A stretch of 64,000 bases of DNA from Shimia sp. R9_2 (GTDB lineage Bacteria; Pseudomonadota; Alphaproteobacteria; Rhodobacterales; Rhodobacteraceae). This document shows, piece by piece, positions 15,945-24,135 of this stretch. The stretch covers positions 310,001 to 374,000 of the forward strand of contig NZ_JAGHRO010000002.1 in NCBI RefSeq assembly GCF_017743735.1, in the 5' to 3' direction. The notes beneath the pieces are model-generated. The model searched no databases and was not told the origin of the DNA. It saw nothing but the letters and a program-made list of their open reading frames with translations. Positions within the stretch are counted from its first letter, which is position 1, and every line of letters starts with the position of its first letter. The translations under genes and the position numbers were made by a program.

Positions 15945-17416
15945 CGCGGCTGCCCCACATAGCGCCCGGCGCCTTCTGGAGCAGGCAGATCCGCCTGCGC
16001 GTCACAGATCATCTTCAGATTGGCGGCAATCTCTTCACTAAACGGCGCAGGCCGGCGGGTCTCAAGGCTCACATGGATCAGGATATGCTCCCCCGTCGCC
16101 AACAGTTTCTCACCCGCATACATCTCATGCCAAACATGCATCTTCTTGCCTTCGCCCATCAACACGCGGGTACGCACTTCGATCACGCTGCCCAAATGGG
16201 TCTCGTCAATATGCCGGATATGGGTCTCCGCAGTGAAGAAGCTCCCGCCTGTGGCGATATAGGCCTGATCACAACCAATGATCTCCATCAGCCGGTCAGT
16301 CGCATCGGCAAAGGCATGCAGATAGCGGCTCTCGGTCATATGCCCGTTGTAATCCAGCCAGTCGATCGGCACCGCCCGGCGCACCGTCACAATCGGCTGG
16401 CTTGGGTCTACAATCTCGCGGGCTGTGCGCACCATGCCCGCCTCGGCAGAGAGCTTGGCGTCATGTTTGTTCAGCACCGCACCGGAGGCAAAATCCTGCG
16501 CCTTCAAGGCCCGCATCATCGACACAAGATTGTTGTCGCGAATGCGCTCCATCTCACGAATGCTCATATGGCCGGATTGTGCGTCAGACTGCCCCGCAAT
16601 CAGATCCACCAGCTCCTCAGTGAACTCCGGCACATCCATCAGCTTGGTCCAGGGCCATTCCAGCGCAGGGCCAAACTGCGCCATAAAATGCTTCATCCCG
16701 GCCTCACCGCCCGCCACACGATAGGTGTCAAACAGCCCCATCTGCGCCCAGCGAATGCCAAAGCCCATGCGGATCGCCTCATCAATTTCCTCGGTGGTGG
16801 CCACCCCGTCTTTCACCAGCCAAAGCGCCTCACGCCACACCGCCTCTAGAAAGCGGTCCGCAATATGGGCATCAATCTCCTTGCGCACATGCAGCGGGAA
16901 CATCCCCACCCCGGTCAGGATCTCTTTGACCCGCGCCACCATCTCCGGTGGGTTCTTCTCGGTGGGCACCACCTCGACCAGCGGCATCAGGTAAACCGGA
17001 TTAAACGGATGGGTCACCACAATCTGCGCAGGCCGCGTCGCGCAACCCTGCAATTCGCTCGGTTTAAAGCCACTGGTGGAGCTGCCAATGATGGCATCCT
17101 CGGCGCAATGCTCCTGCAGCGTCTGATAGACCTTCCGCTTCAGCTCCAGCCGCTCCGGCACGCTCTCCTGAATCCAAGCCGCGCCGTCCACAGCTTCAGA
17201 CATGGTCTCATGAAAACTCAGCGCCCCCTCGGCAGGCAAAGCCGTGTCACTCAGCCCCGGCAAGCTCACCCGCGCATTGGCAATCACCTCGCCAATCTTG
17301 CGCTCCGCTTCCGGATCCGGATCAAACACCCGCACATCCCAGCCATTGAGCAGAAACCGCGCCGCCCATCCGCCGCCAATCACCCCGCCGCCAATAATCG
17401 CTGCTGTCTTTGTCAT
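15941..17416 (-). CDS. lcdH: L-carnitine dehydrogenase fused to a thioesterase
   Basis: The 491-residue protein has two parts. Residues 1 to about 320 form a 3-hydroxyacyl-CoA-dehydrogenase-like NAD enzyme (IIGGGVIGGGWAARFL dinucleotide fold, SSTSG, HPFNPVYLMPLVEVV). This is the form seen in L-carnitine 3-dehydrogenase, which oxidises carnitine to 3-dehydrocarnitine. Residues about 345-480 form a hot-dog thioesterase (VPIDWLDYNGHMTESRYLHAF), as expected for betainyl-CoA thioesterase. Fusion of both steps is known in alphaproteobacteria. The start is chosen at MTKTAAIIGGG with AAGGAC upstream. It is followed with overlap by an SDR, with the cleavage enzyme (BKACE) nearby. Confidence 0.88.
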   Translation of the reverse strand: MTKTAAIIGGGVIGGGWAARFLLNGWDVRVFDPDPEAERKIGEVIANARVSLPGLSDTALPAEGALSFHETMSEAVDGAAWIQESVPERLELKRKVYQTLQEHCAEDAIIGSSTSGFKPSELQGCATRPAQIVVTHPFNPVYLMPLVEVVPTEKNPPEMVARVKEILTGVGMFPLHVRKEIDAHIADRFLEAVWREALWLVKDGVATTEEIDEAIRMGFGIRWAQMGLFDTYRVAGGEAGMKHFMAQFGPALEWPWTKLMDVPEFTEELVDLIAGQSDAQSGHMSIREMERIRDNNLVSMMRALKAQDFASGAVLNKHDAKLSAEAGMVRTAREIVDPSQPIVTVRRAVPIDWLDYNGHMTESRYLHAFADATDRLMEIIGCDQAYIATGGSFFTAETHIRHIDETHLGSVIEVRTRVLMGEGKKMHVWHEMYAGEKLLATGEHILIHVSLETRRPAPFSEEIAANLKMICDAQADLPAPEGAGRYVGQPR

Positions 17417-17493
17417 CCCGTGTCCTTTCCGCATGATACGGGTCGCTGCACCTCTGAGCGCGCCCTAGTCTCCCTCAAAAAAGGAGACCGCCT

Positions 17494-17958
17494 ATGTCTG
17501 TTCATTTTCATCCGCTGCCCGCCGCCGAGGTGGCCGCAATCCGCGCGAGCGGCATCGACGCCTATGGCAACCCCGTGGAACGTGCGATTTGCGAAGGCCC
17601 CGGTCATCCCTGCCGTGCCTGCCTGACAGAAACCGCCGCCGGGCAGCCGTTCTTCACGCTGGCGCACCGCCCCTTTGAAGGCCAAAACCCCTTCACCGAA
17701 ACCGGCCCGATCTATCTTTGTGAAAGTTGCGCAGGCACCCCGCCAAGCGCCGACCTTCCGGCGATCCTCAGCGCGCCGCGCCATATTGTGCGCGGCTACA
17801 GTTCTGACGAGCGCATTGTCTACGGCACCGGCCAGGTCACCCCAACGGCAGAGATCAGCACCTATGCCGCCAGCCTGCTGGCGCGGGACGACATCGCTTT
17901 TGTCGATGTGCGCAGCGCGTCTAACAACTGCTTCCTGTGCCGGATCAAACCCGCCTGA
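17494..17958 (+). CDS. DUF1203-family protein
   Basis: The 154-residue protein matches DUF1203: an FHPLPAAEVAAIRASGIDAYGN opening, a Cys-rich centre (GPGHPCRACL) and the late FVDVRSASNNCFLC motif. It has no membrane segments. The conserved Cys residues suggest metal binding or redox chemistry, but no function is established. It is divergent from the carnitine dehydrogenase gene with 77 bases between starts, and a clear terminator follows. Confidence 0.85.
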   Translation: MSVHFHPLPAAEVAAIRASGIDAYGNPVERAICEGPGHPCRACLTETAAGQPFFTLAHRPFEGQNPFTETGPIYLCESCAGTPPSADLPAILSAPRHIVRGYSSDERIVYGTGQVTPTAEISTYAASLLARDDIAFVDVRSASNNCFLCRIKPA

Positions 17959-17983
17959 AACCCGTCGCTCTGCCGCGCGCACA

Positions 17984-18007
17984 AAAGGCCGCGCAACGGC
18001 CTTTCTT
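17984..18007 (+). terminator. Terminator after the DUF1203 gene
   Basis: AAAGGCCG pairs perfectly with CGGCCTTT around a CGCAA loop, followed by CTTAACC on the plus strand. It begins 26 bases after the DUF1203 stop. The minus strand also ends in TTTTG, so weak bidirectional activity is possible. Confidence 0.7.
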
Positions 18008-18178
18008 AACCATTGCACCGCCGACTCAAAGGCCGTTTTTGGCACCGACGCAATACCGTAGGGATACCGACGCGATACCGACATGTTGTGTTTTTGGCCA
18101 AACAGCGCGCGGTGGGCACAAAAGCCTGCAAAGCTTACCCCGCCGCGCGCAGCTGTTGCGCCGCCCTCCCGCAAGGCC

Positions 18179-19090
18179 TCAGTCCTTCGGCGCGCGTTTC
18201 ACCAAGCCAAGCTTTTCGCGCACTTCTCCCGGGCCAATCACCCGCGCACCCATGTTCTCAATGATCGTGCCCGCGCGCTCCACAAGCTGCCAGTTTTCCG
18301 CCAGCACACCTTTGTCGAGCCACAGGTTGTCCTCCAGCCCCACACGTACATTGCCCCCGACCAGCACCGCTGCAGCCACATAGGCCATCTGATTGCGGCC
18401 CAGAGAAAACGCGCTGAACGTCCACTCATCGGGCACATTGTTGACCATCGCCATAAAGGTGTTGAGGTCATCCGGCGCGCCCCACGGCACGCCCATACAG
18501 AGCTGAACAAGCGCATTGGGCTCCAGCACGCCATCTTTCACAAGCTGTTTGGCATACCACAGATGCCCGGTGTCAAAGGCTTCGATCTCGGGCTTAACCC
18601 CCAGATCTGTCATCATTTTCCCCATCGCCGTCAGCATGCCCGGCGTGTTGGTCATCACATAATCGGCTTCGGCAAAGTTCATCGTGCCGCAATCCAATGT
18701 GCAAATCTCCGGCAGGCATTCCGCCACATGCGCCACCCGCTCCGTGGCCCCCACCATATCGGTGCCCGCCACAGTCGGCAGCGGGGTCTCCACGCCGCCA
18801 AACACCATATCGCCGCCCATGCCAGCGGTCAGGTTTAGCACCATGTCGACCTCACTGTCGCGAATGCGGTCGGTCACCTCGCGATAAAGCCCCAGATCAC
18901 GGCTCGGCGCGCCGGTTTCTGGGTCACGCACATGGCAATGCACCACCGCCGCGCCCGCCTTGGCCGCCGCAATCGCGCTGTCGGCAATCTGCTTCGGGCT
19001 GCGCGGCACATGCGGGCTGCGATCCTGCGTCCCACCCGATCCGGTCACGGCACAGGTGATGAAAACCTCACGATTCATTTGCAGCGGCAT
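18179..19090 (-). CDS. cdhC: BKACE (DUF849) beta-keto acid cleavage enzyme, probable 3-dehydrocarnitine cleavage
   Basis: The 303-residue protein belongs to the beta-keto acid cleavage family: FITCAVTGSGG at the start, PKQIADSAIAAAKAGAAVVHCHVRDPETG with the metal-binding His pair, and the C-terminal VGGNVRVGLEDNLWL. These zinc enzymes condense a beta-keto acid with acetyl-CoA; with 3-dehydrocarnitine the products are acetoacetate and betainyl-CoA. The assignment to carnitine comes from adjacent carnitine dehydrogenase-thioesterase and CdhR-like genes. The start is set at MPLQMNREVF. It is divergent from the regulator gene with a 74-base spacer that should hold the operator. Confidence 0.82.
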   Translation of the reverse strand: MPLQMNREVFITCAVTGSGGTQDRSPHVPRSPKQIADSAIAAAKAGAAVVHCHVRDPETGAPSRDLGLYREVTDRIRDSEVDMVLNLTAGMGGDMVFGGVETPLPTVAGTDMVGATERVAHVAECLPEICTLDCGTMNFAEADYVMTNTPGMLTAMGKMMTDLGVKPEIEAFDTGHLWYAKQLVKDGVLEPNALVQLCMGVPWGAPDDLNTFMAMVNNVPDEWTFSAFSLGRNQMAYVAAAVLVGGNVRVGLEDNLWLDKGVLAENWQLVERAGTIIENMGARVIGPGEVREKLGLVKRAPKD

Positions 19091-19164
19091 GGCGATTCCT
19101 TTCTTGCTCCTTGCCCAACCGTACTGCTCTTGCAGCGCAACACTTTTCATTTTACGAAAATTAT

Positions 19165-20142
19165 ATGACTGAATCCGCAGAAATCAGCGTTTTTCGCCCT
19201 AACCCCGCCCCGCTCAACACCGCCATTCTGGTGCTGGATGAGTGCAACACGCTGAGCTTTGCCGCCACCGTCGATCCCATGCGCGCCGCCAACCGCCGCG
19301 CCGGAAAAACGCTCTTCAAATGGCAGTTTTTCACCGCAGAGGGCACGCCTGCTGCCCTCACCAGTGGCCTTGAAATCACCGGCCCTGCGCTGTCTGAGCT
19401 GGACAGATGTGATCTATTGTTTGTGGTGGCGGGCTTTCGTCTGGAGGAACAATCCACCCCGCGTCTGAGCGCCTCGCTGCGTCGTATAAACAGCACCGGC
19501 GCCTCGCTCGCCGCCATCGACGGCGGCCCGTGGCTACTCGCGCGCGCGGGGCTTCTGGATGGTCATGAGGCCACCACCCACTGGGAAGACCTCGAAAAAT
19601 TCTCCCAACAATTCCCGCAGGTTAAAACGCTTCAGGACCGGTTTTGTCTGTCAGGGCGCATTGCCACCTCGGGCGGGGCCAGCCCCTGCATCGATATGAT
19701 GCTGCACCTGATTGCCACCCGCTTCAGCCCCGATCTCGCGCGCCGCGTCGGCAGTGCTTTTCTCTATGATCCCATGCCTTCTCAGGCACAAAGTCCCACC
19801 TCAACCCCGCGCCAGATGCGCCAGCACCCGCAGGTTGGCCGCGCGCTGGATGTCATGGCCCGCGCGCTTGACACGCCGCTCTCCATCCCAGCCATTGCCT
19901 CCATCATCGGCACCTCCACCCGCACGCTGGAAATGCGCTTTGCCGCGCATCTGAACAGCTCGCCACAGGCCACATATCTGCATCTGCGCCTCGAAGAAGC
20001 CCTGCGCCTCGCCACAGACACCCGCCTGACGGTGCGCGACATCGCCCTTGCAACAGGCTTCAACAGCCCCACCAGCTTCGCCCGCGCCTTCAAAAACGCC
20101 CACGGCAAATCCGTCCGCGACCTGCGCCGCAGCCGGAGCTAA
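19165..20142 (+). CDS. cdhR: GlxA/CdhR-type AraC-family regulator of carnitine catabolism
   Basis: The 325-residue protein has an N-terminal DJ-1/PfpI-like ligand-binding domain (NTAILVLDECNTLSFAAT...) and a C-terminal AraC-type DNA-binding domain (residues about 225-322) with two helix-turn-helix segments, including DIALATGFNSPTSFARAFKN. That architecture is shared with CdhR, which activates carnitine dehydrogenase genes in Pseudomonas. Its divergent place next to the BKACE gene supports control of this cluster. Specific effector recognition is inferred. Confidence 0.82.
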   Translation: MTESAEISVFRPNPAPLNTAILVLDECNTLSFAATVDPMRAANRRAGKTLFKWQFFTAEGTPAALTSGLEITGPALSELDRCDLLFVVAGFRLEEQSTPRLSASLRRINSTGASLAAIDGGPWLLARAGLLDGHEATTHWEDLEKFSQQFPQVKTLQDRFCLSGRIATSGGASPCIDMMLHLIATRFSPDLARRVGSAFLYDPMPSQAQSPTSTPRQMRQHPQVGRALDVMARALDTPLSIPAIASIIGTSTRTLEMRFAAHLNSSPQATYLHLRLEEALRLATDTRLTVRDIALATGFNSPTSFARAFKNAHGKSVRDLRRSRS

Positions 20143-20187
20143 GCCCTTCATTCTGCTAAAAATACTCCCGCCGGAGGCATCGAAGTT

Positions 20188-21636
20188 TTAGCGCGCAGCT
20201 GCCAAGATGCCATCCACATCCAGATGTGTTTCCACATGATCTGCCAGACGATCCAGCACAGCCTGTACGGTGGCGTCATAGCCCGCGTTGCCCACCTGCG
20301 CACCCAGCGCCGTCAGCCAGGCCCGGCGGAACCCGTCATCGCGGAACATACCGTGCAGATAGCTCCCTGACACCTGCCCCCCAGCTGAAACAGCCCCCTC
20401 ATCGCGCCCGGCCACCTGTGCAAAAGGCCGCGCCCGATCTGGCCCATCCGTGCGCCCGATGTGGATTTCATAGCCCCGGAAGGCCTCACCGGAAGCCACG
20501 TGCACCGCTTCGGTTTCCGTCAGACGTTTGTCCGGTGTCATCTCGGTTTCCACATCCAAAAGCCCAAGCCCTTCGGTCTCTCCAGCAGGCCCTTCGATGC
20601 CCTCAGGATCTTTCACAACCGCACCAAGCATCTGATATCCGCCACAAATCCCAAGCACATGGCCACCACGCCGCACATGAGCCGCCAGATCCACATCCCA
20701 GCCCTGCTCCCGCAGAAACGCCAGATCACCGCGAGTCGACTTGCTGCCCGGAAGGATCACCACATCCGCATCACCGGGGATCGGCTCCCCCGCCCGCAAC
20801 ATGGTCAGCGACACGCCCGGCTCCTGCGCCAGCGGGTCCAGATCGTCAAAATTCGCAATCCGCGACAGCCCCAGACAGACCACGTTCAAGCCGCCCTCAC
20901 GCTCGGCATTCTTGATCTCCAGCGCGTCCTCGGCAGGCAATTTCCACGCTTCGCCGAAATAGGGCAACACCCCAAAGCCGTCCCAACCGGTCGTTGCTTT
21001 AATCAGATCATACCCATCATCAAATAAGCTCGGATCACCGCGAAACTTGTTAATCAAGAAGCCCACTACCAGCGCCGCGTCCTCTTCCGATATCACCGCC
21101 TGCGTCCCGACAACCTGCGCAATCACGCCGCCCCGATCGATGTCTCCGGCCAACACCACAGGCACATCTGCGGCCTGCGCAAAGCCCATATTGGCGATGT
21201 CTCCGGCCCTCAGATTGACCTCCGCCGGGCTGCCCGCGCCCTCAACGATCACCAGATCACTATTCGATTTCAAACGGTTAAAGCTCTCAAGCACCGCCTC
21301 AAGCAGCTGCGGCTTGAGTTTGGCATATTCCCGCGCCTTCACCGTGGTCAGCCGCTTGCCCTGCACCACCACCTGCGAGCCCACATCAGTCTCCGGTTTC
21401 AACAGCACCGGGTTCATATCCACGGTCAGCGCCTTGCCGCAGGCCAGTGCCTGCAACGCCTGCGCCCGCCCGATCTCGCCCCCGTCAGAGGTCACCGCCG
21501 CGTTGTTGGACATGTTCTGCGGCTTAAACGGTGCCACAGACAGCCCCCGTCGCGCCGCCGCCCGGCACAACCCCGCCACCAGCATCGACTTGCCGACGTT
21601 GGAGCCGGTGCCTTGTATCATAATCGCCTTGCCCAT
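20188..21636 (-). CDS. cobQ: Cobyric acid synthase
   Basis: The 482-residue enzyme amidates four side chains of adenosylcobyrinic acid a,c-diamide using glutamine and ATP. The N-terminal synthetase part has the P-loop variant [11 protein letters not shown] and [12 protein letters not shown]; the C-terminal class I glutaminase-like part has the Cys nucleophile in [10 protein letters not shown] and a late His (SYLHGMF). Length is normal for CobQ. It is the last gene of the leftward operon cobO-DUF457-Lin0512-Lin0512-cobQ, beginning three bases after the preceding stop. Confidence 0.95.
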   Translation of the reverse strand: MGKAIMIQGTGSNVGKSMLVAGLCRAAARRGLSVAPFKPQNMSNNAAVTSDGGEIGRAQALQALACGKALTVDMNPVLLKPETDVGSQVVVQGKRLTTVKAREYAKLKPQLLEAVLESFNRLKSNSDLVIVEGAGSPAEVNLRAGDIANMGFAQAADVPVVLAGDIDRGGVIAQVVGTQAVISEEDAALVVGFLINKFRGDPSLFDDGYDLIKATTGWDGFGVLPYFGEAWKLPAEDALEIKNAEREGGLNVVCLGLSRIANFDDLDPLAQEPGVSLTMLRAGEPIPGDADVVILPGSKSTRGDLAFLREQGWDVDLAAHVRRGGHVLGICGGYQMLGAVVKDPEGIEGPAGETEGLGLLDVETEMTPDKRLTETEAVHVASGEAFRGYEIHIGRTDGPDRARPFAQVAGRDEGAVSAGGQVSGSYLHGMFRDDGFRRAWLTALGAQVGNAGYDATVQAVLDRLADHVETHLDVDGILAAAR

Positions 21637-21639
21637 GAC

Positions 21640-21984
21640 TCAGCCCTGTTTTGGGAGGAAGGCCTCCACCGCCGCTGAGGCGATGACCAGCACGTTTCCG
21701 TCATCAGGATTGGTCACATTCATCCCGCCAAAGACCGCTTTCACTTCGGCACGTCCTCGCGGCAAACGTTCTGCCAAAGCGTCACAATCGACCTTCTCGG
21801 GCTCCTGCACCCCCACGGTTACTTGCACCCGCATCTCTTTGGGATCTTTACCTAAAGCGGCAAACATCGGGATGGCAGAATGCCGGATCGCGTCTTCAAT
21901 CGCACGGGCAGCGGCCTTGGTATAGTCCTGCCCGTATTGATCGTTGCCCATGCCCATTTCGATGATGAATCGCTGCTCGCTCAT
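21640..21984 (-). CDS. Lin0512-family protein, copy B
   Basis: The 114-residue protein belongs to the Lin0512 family: a conserved FIIEMGMGNDQYGQDYTKAA opening with an alternating strand and a helix starting AIEDAIRHS, then VQVTVGVQEPEKVD. There is no signal peptide or membrane segment. Its start overlaps the end of the sister gene (ATGA) and cobQ begins three bases after it. The two copies differ substantially, suggesting a heteromeric complex rather than a recent duplication. Function is unknown; location in a B12 operon suggests a role connected with corrinoids or their use. Confidence 0.75.
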   Translation of the reverse strand: MSEQRFIIEMGMGNDQYGQDYTKAAARAIEDAIRHSAIPMFAALGKDPKEMRVQVTVGVQEPEKVDCDALAERLPRGRAEVKAVFGGMNVTNPDDGNVLVIASAAVEAFLPKQG

Positions 21985-22328
21985 GCCGCGACCTCCACAT
22001 CCAAAGCCACCGAAATCGCCACATTGGCCATCACTGTCGGGTTGCCGCCATCATTGCGCGGCACGTCCAGCCCGCCTTTGATCGGCACAACCGTGACCTG
22101 CCCATACGGGAAGATCGCCGCGATCACTGCTGTGTCAATCTTGTCTGGCTGCTGCACTGCCACCTCAACGGTGATGATCATCTCTGATTTGTCTTTGCCA
22201 AAAAGCTCCGCGAGATTGATCGAATTGTGCCACAGCGCGTCTTTCACAGCCCGGCTTGCCGCCTCGGTGTAATCCTGGCGTCTGAGCGAAGAGCCCATGC
22301 CAAATTCGGTGAGCAGACGTTTGATCAT
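21981..22328 (-). CDS. Lin0512-family protein, copy A
   Basis: The 115-residue protein is the sister of the next gene: it starts RLLTEFGMGSSLRRQDYTEAA and carries the same AVKDALWHNSINLAELFGKD helix and a VEVAVQQPDKID strand. Its GGLDVPRNDGGNPTVMANVAI end parallels GGMNVTNPDDGNVLVIASAAV in copy B, so the fold is shared over the whole length. It overlaps both neighbours by four bases (ATGA). No function is known for the family. Confidence 0.75.
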   Translation of the reverse strand: MIKRLLTEFGMGSSLRRQDYTEAASRAVKDALWHNSINLAELFGKDKSEMIITVEVAVQQPDKIDTAVIAAIFPYGQVTVVPIKGGLDVPRNDGGNPTVMANVAISVALDVEVAA

Positions 22329-22795
22329 TCAGATCTTCCTTTGAAATTTGAACGGACAAAGACGATCAAGGCTACGGCAACCAAAACAAGCTCTACCTTG
22401 AAAGTCCAATGGGACAAGAACGATTTTATCCAGTGATCATGGGTTGCTTGCACAGTCACAAGCGTCATCGAAACCTCAGAAAAGGGCCAGCCCCAGGTCA
22501 CCTTCCCAGCGATGCTGTCGAGCGCGAGATGCAAAAGCCCGCCGGCTGCAAGTCCGATCAGAAACCCCGCCTTAAAAAGCGCCCCGATAAGAAGTACAGC
22601 GGCCCATAAAATCGGGCGATGTGTCAGATAGTCGTGATGATGTGTACTGCCCTGATCGACGAAGTAGAACCACAACATATCCAAATCGGGCACCACACTC
22701 CCAAGCAAAACACCCCAGAAAACCGTGCGCGACGCACGCGCAAACACAGGCGACTTCGCGAGGAGATATCCAGCAGGAAGGTGCCCGATGAACAT
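22325..22795 (-). CDS. DUF457-type (YdjM-like) membrane protein in the B12 operon
   Basis: The 156-residue protein resembles the DUF457 family of predicted membrane-bound metal-dependent hydrolases: an N-terminal HLPAGYLL, the acidic VPDLDMLWFY, HHHDYLTHRP with several His, and a later HLALDS. Such His/Asp placement could bind a metal at the membrane face. Four hydrophobic segments are visible. It overlaps the Lin0512 copy A gene by four bases and starts three bases after the cobO stop, so it is part of this operon. Function is unknown. Confidence 0.7.
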   Translation of the reverse strand: MFIGHLPAGYLLAKSPVFARASRTVFWGVLLGSVVPDLDMLWFYFVDQGSTHHHDYLTHRPILWAAVLLIGALFKAGFLIGLAAGGLLHLALDSIAGKVTWGWPFSEVSMTLVTVQATHDHWIKSFLSHWTFKVELVLVAVALIVFVRSNFKGRSE

Positions 22796-22798
22796 GCT

Positions 22799-23416
22799 TT
22801 AAAATTCCACCCCCGCCTGCGCCTTGATGCCATCGCGGAACGGATGTTTCAGCAGAGTCATCTCTGTCACCAGATCAGCGGCCTCGATCAGCTCCGGCTT
22901 GGCATTGCGGCCAGTCAAAAGAACGTGAGTCATCTCCGGCTTTTCGCTCAGCAGAAAATCGACCACGTCGTCGATGTTGAGATAGTCATTGCGCAGCGCG
23001 ATGTTGATTTCATCCAGCATCACAAAGCGGTTCTCAGGGTTGCGGATCAGCTCCTTGGCCAGTTCCCAGCCTGCTTCTGCTTTGGCAATGTCACGCTCTC
23101 GGTCCTGCGTCTCCCAGGTAAACCCTTCCCCTGACACATGAAATTGCACTTCTTCTGGGAAATGCTCTTCCAGAAAGGCCCGCTCCCCCGTGGCCATCGC
23201 GCCTTTGATGAACTGCACCACAGCCACCGGCATGCCATGTGCAATGCAGCGCATAATCATGCCAAATCCGGAGGAGCTTTTGCCTTTGCCCGGCCCGGTG
23301 TGCACGATGATCAGACCTTTTTCTTCGGTCTTTGTGGCCATCATCCTGTCTCGCGCCGCTTTGATTTTGGCCATCTTGGCCTTGTGGCGTTCGTTCTGAT
23401 CCGTGTTTTCAGACAT
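22799..23416 (-). CDS. cobO: Cob(I)yrinic acid a,c-diamide adenosyltransferase
   Basis: This 205-residue protein is CobO/BtuR, transferring the adenosyl group of ATP to the cobalt of the corrinoid. It has the P-loop GPGKGKSSSGFG (residues about 41-52), VVQFIKGAMATGERAF, VMLDEINIAL and VLLTGRNA, all typical. The start is taken at MSENTDQNERHK with GGAGGGG about six bases upstream; a longer form would extend into the intergenic region. It is the first gene of the leftward operon and is divergent from the riboswitch-led operon. Confidence 0.95.
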   Translation of the reverse strand: MSENTDQNERHKAKMAKIKAARDRMMATKTEEKGLIIVHTGPGKGKSSSGFGMIMRCIAHGMPVAVVQFIKGAMATGERAFLEEHFPEEVQFHVSGEGFTWETQDRERDIAKAEAGWELAKELIRNPENRFVMLDEINIALRNDYLNIDDVVDFLLSEKPEMTHVLLTGRNAKPELIEAADLVTEMTLLKHPFRDGIKAQAGVEF

Positions 23417-23471
23417 TCCTGCCCCTCCGTTCGCGCTTGACTTAGCCGCAATCATTGCCCATTCGGGTTGT

Positions 23472-23661
23472 CGCTGGTTTCTGCTCGATTTGAGCAGGTG
23501 AAAAGGGAATGTGAAACGGGTCCAACGTCAAGGCCCAAAGCGCAGCCGCCCCCGCGACCGTGACCGGAGAGGTCCGCCACAGCCACTGGAGAGATCCGGG
23601 AAGGCAGGAGGACCACCAGAGCCAAAGCTCTGAGATCCGCAAGCCGGGAGACCTGCCAGCG
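23472..23661 (+). promoter_or_regulatory. Cobalamin riboswitch
   Basis: The leader contains the conserved elements of the AdoCbl aptamer in order: GGTGAAAAGGGAA, GCCGCCCCCGCGACCGTGA, GCCACTG, GGGAAGGC and the B12 box AAGCCGGGAGACCTGCCA (23641-23658). A closing stem CGCTGG (23472-23477) with CCAGCG (23656-23661) frames it. It is followed by an expression platform and the DUF1636-cobW-cobN operon, so high cobalamin should repress the pathway. Confidence 0.92.
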
Positions 23662-23676
23662 CAAATGACATAAACC

Positions 23677-23731
23677 GGACGGGGTGTTTCGGTGTCGGGC
23701 TCTCCACAGATGTCCCGTGTTTGCCCCGTCC
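23677..23731 (+). promoter_or_regulatory. Expression-platform hairpin of the cobalamin riboswitch
   Basis: GGACGGGG (23677-23684) is perfectly complementary to CCCCGTCC (23724-23731), enclosing a 39-base loop just upstream of the AAAAGGGACC ribosome binding site of DUF1636. No U-run follows it, which favours translational rather than transcriptional control. Confidence 0.55.
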
Positions 23732-23751
23732 CTGAAAAGGGACCAGATCTG

Positions 23752-24135
23752 ATGGCTGATGCAAATGCTCCAGTCGAATTGCTTGTCTGCACCACTTGCC
23801 GTGCCGGCCAGCCAACCGACGTCGAAGGGCCGCGCCCCGGCACGCAATTGTTTGATGCGCTCACCGCCTCAGACCTGCCGGAAAACGTGACCGTGAAAGG
23901 TGTTGAGTGCTTTTCCAACTGCGATTTTGGCTGCTCGATCACCGTGCGTGGCGGCGATGAGCGCTGGACCTATGTCTATGGCAATTTCACCGGTGCAGAA
24001 GACGCGGAACTGGTTGCGGACGGCGTGAGCAAATATGCCGCCACCGCTGACGGGCTGGTTCCATGGCGCGAACGCTCCACCCATTTCCGCAAAAACTGCA
24101 TCGCCCGCATTCCCCCACTGGAGATCCCCGAATGA
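23752..24135 (+). CDS. DUF1636-family predicted metal-binding protein
   Basis: The 127-residue protein starts with VELLVCTTCRAG and carries CFSNCDFGCSITV, a four-Cys arrangement like that of thioredoxin-fold [2Fe-2S] ferredoxins. DUF1636 proteins are predicted to bind metal. It is the first gene after the cobalamin riboswitch and overlaps cobW by four bases, so it is presumably needed when cobalamin is short; a redox or cobalt-handling role is possible. The start follows the riboswitch hairpin; an upstream ATG would fall within the riboswitch structure. Confidence 0.78.
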   Translation: MADANAPVELLVCTTCRAGQPTDVEGPRPGTQLFDALTASDLPENVTVKGVECFSNCDFGCSITVRGGDERWTYVYGNFTGAEDAELVADGVSKYAATADGLVPWRERSTHFRKNCIARIPPLEIPE

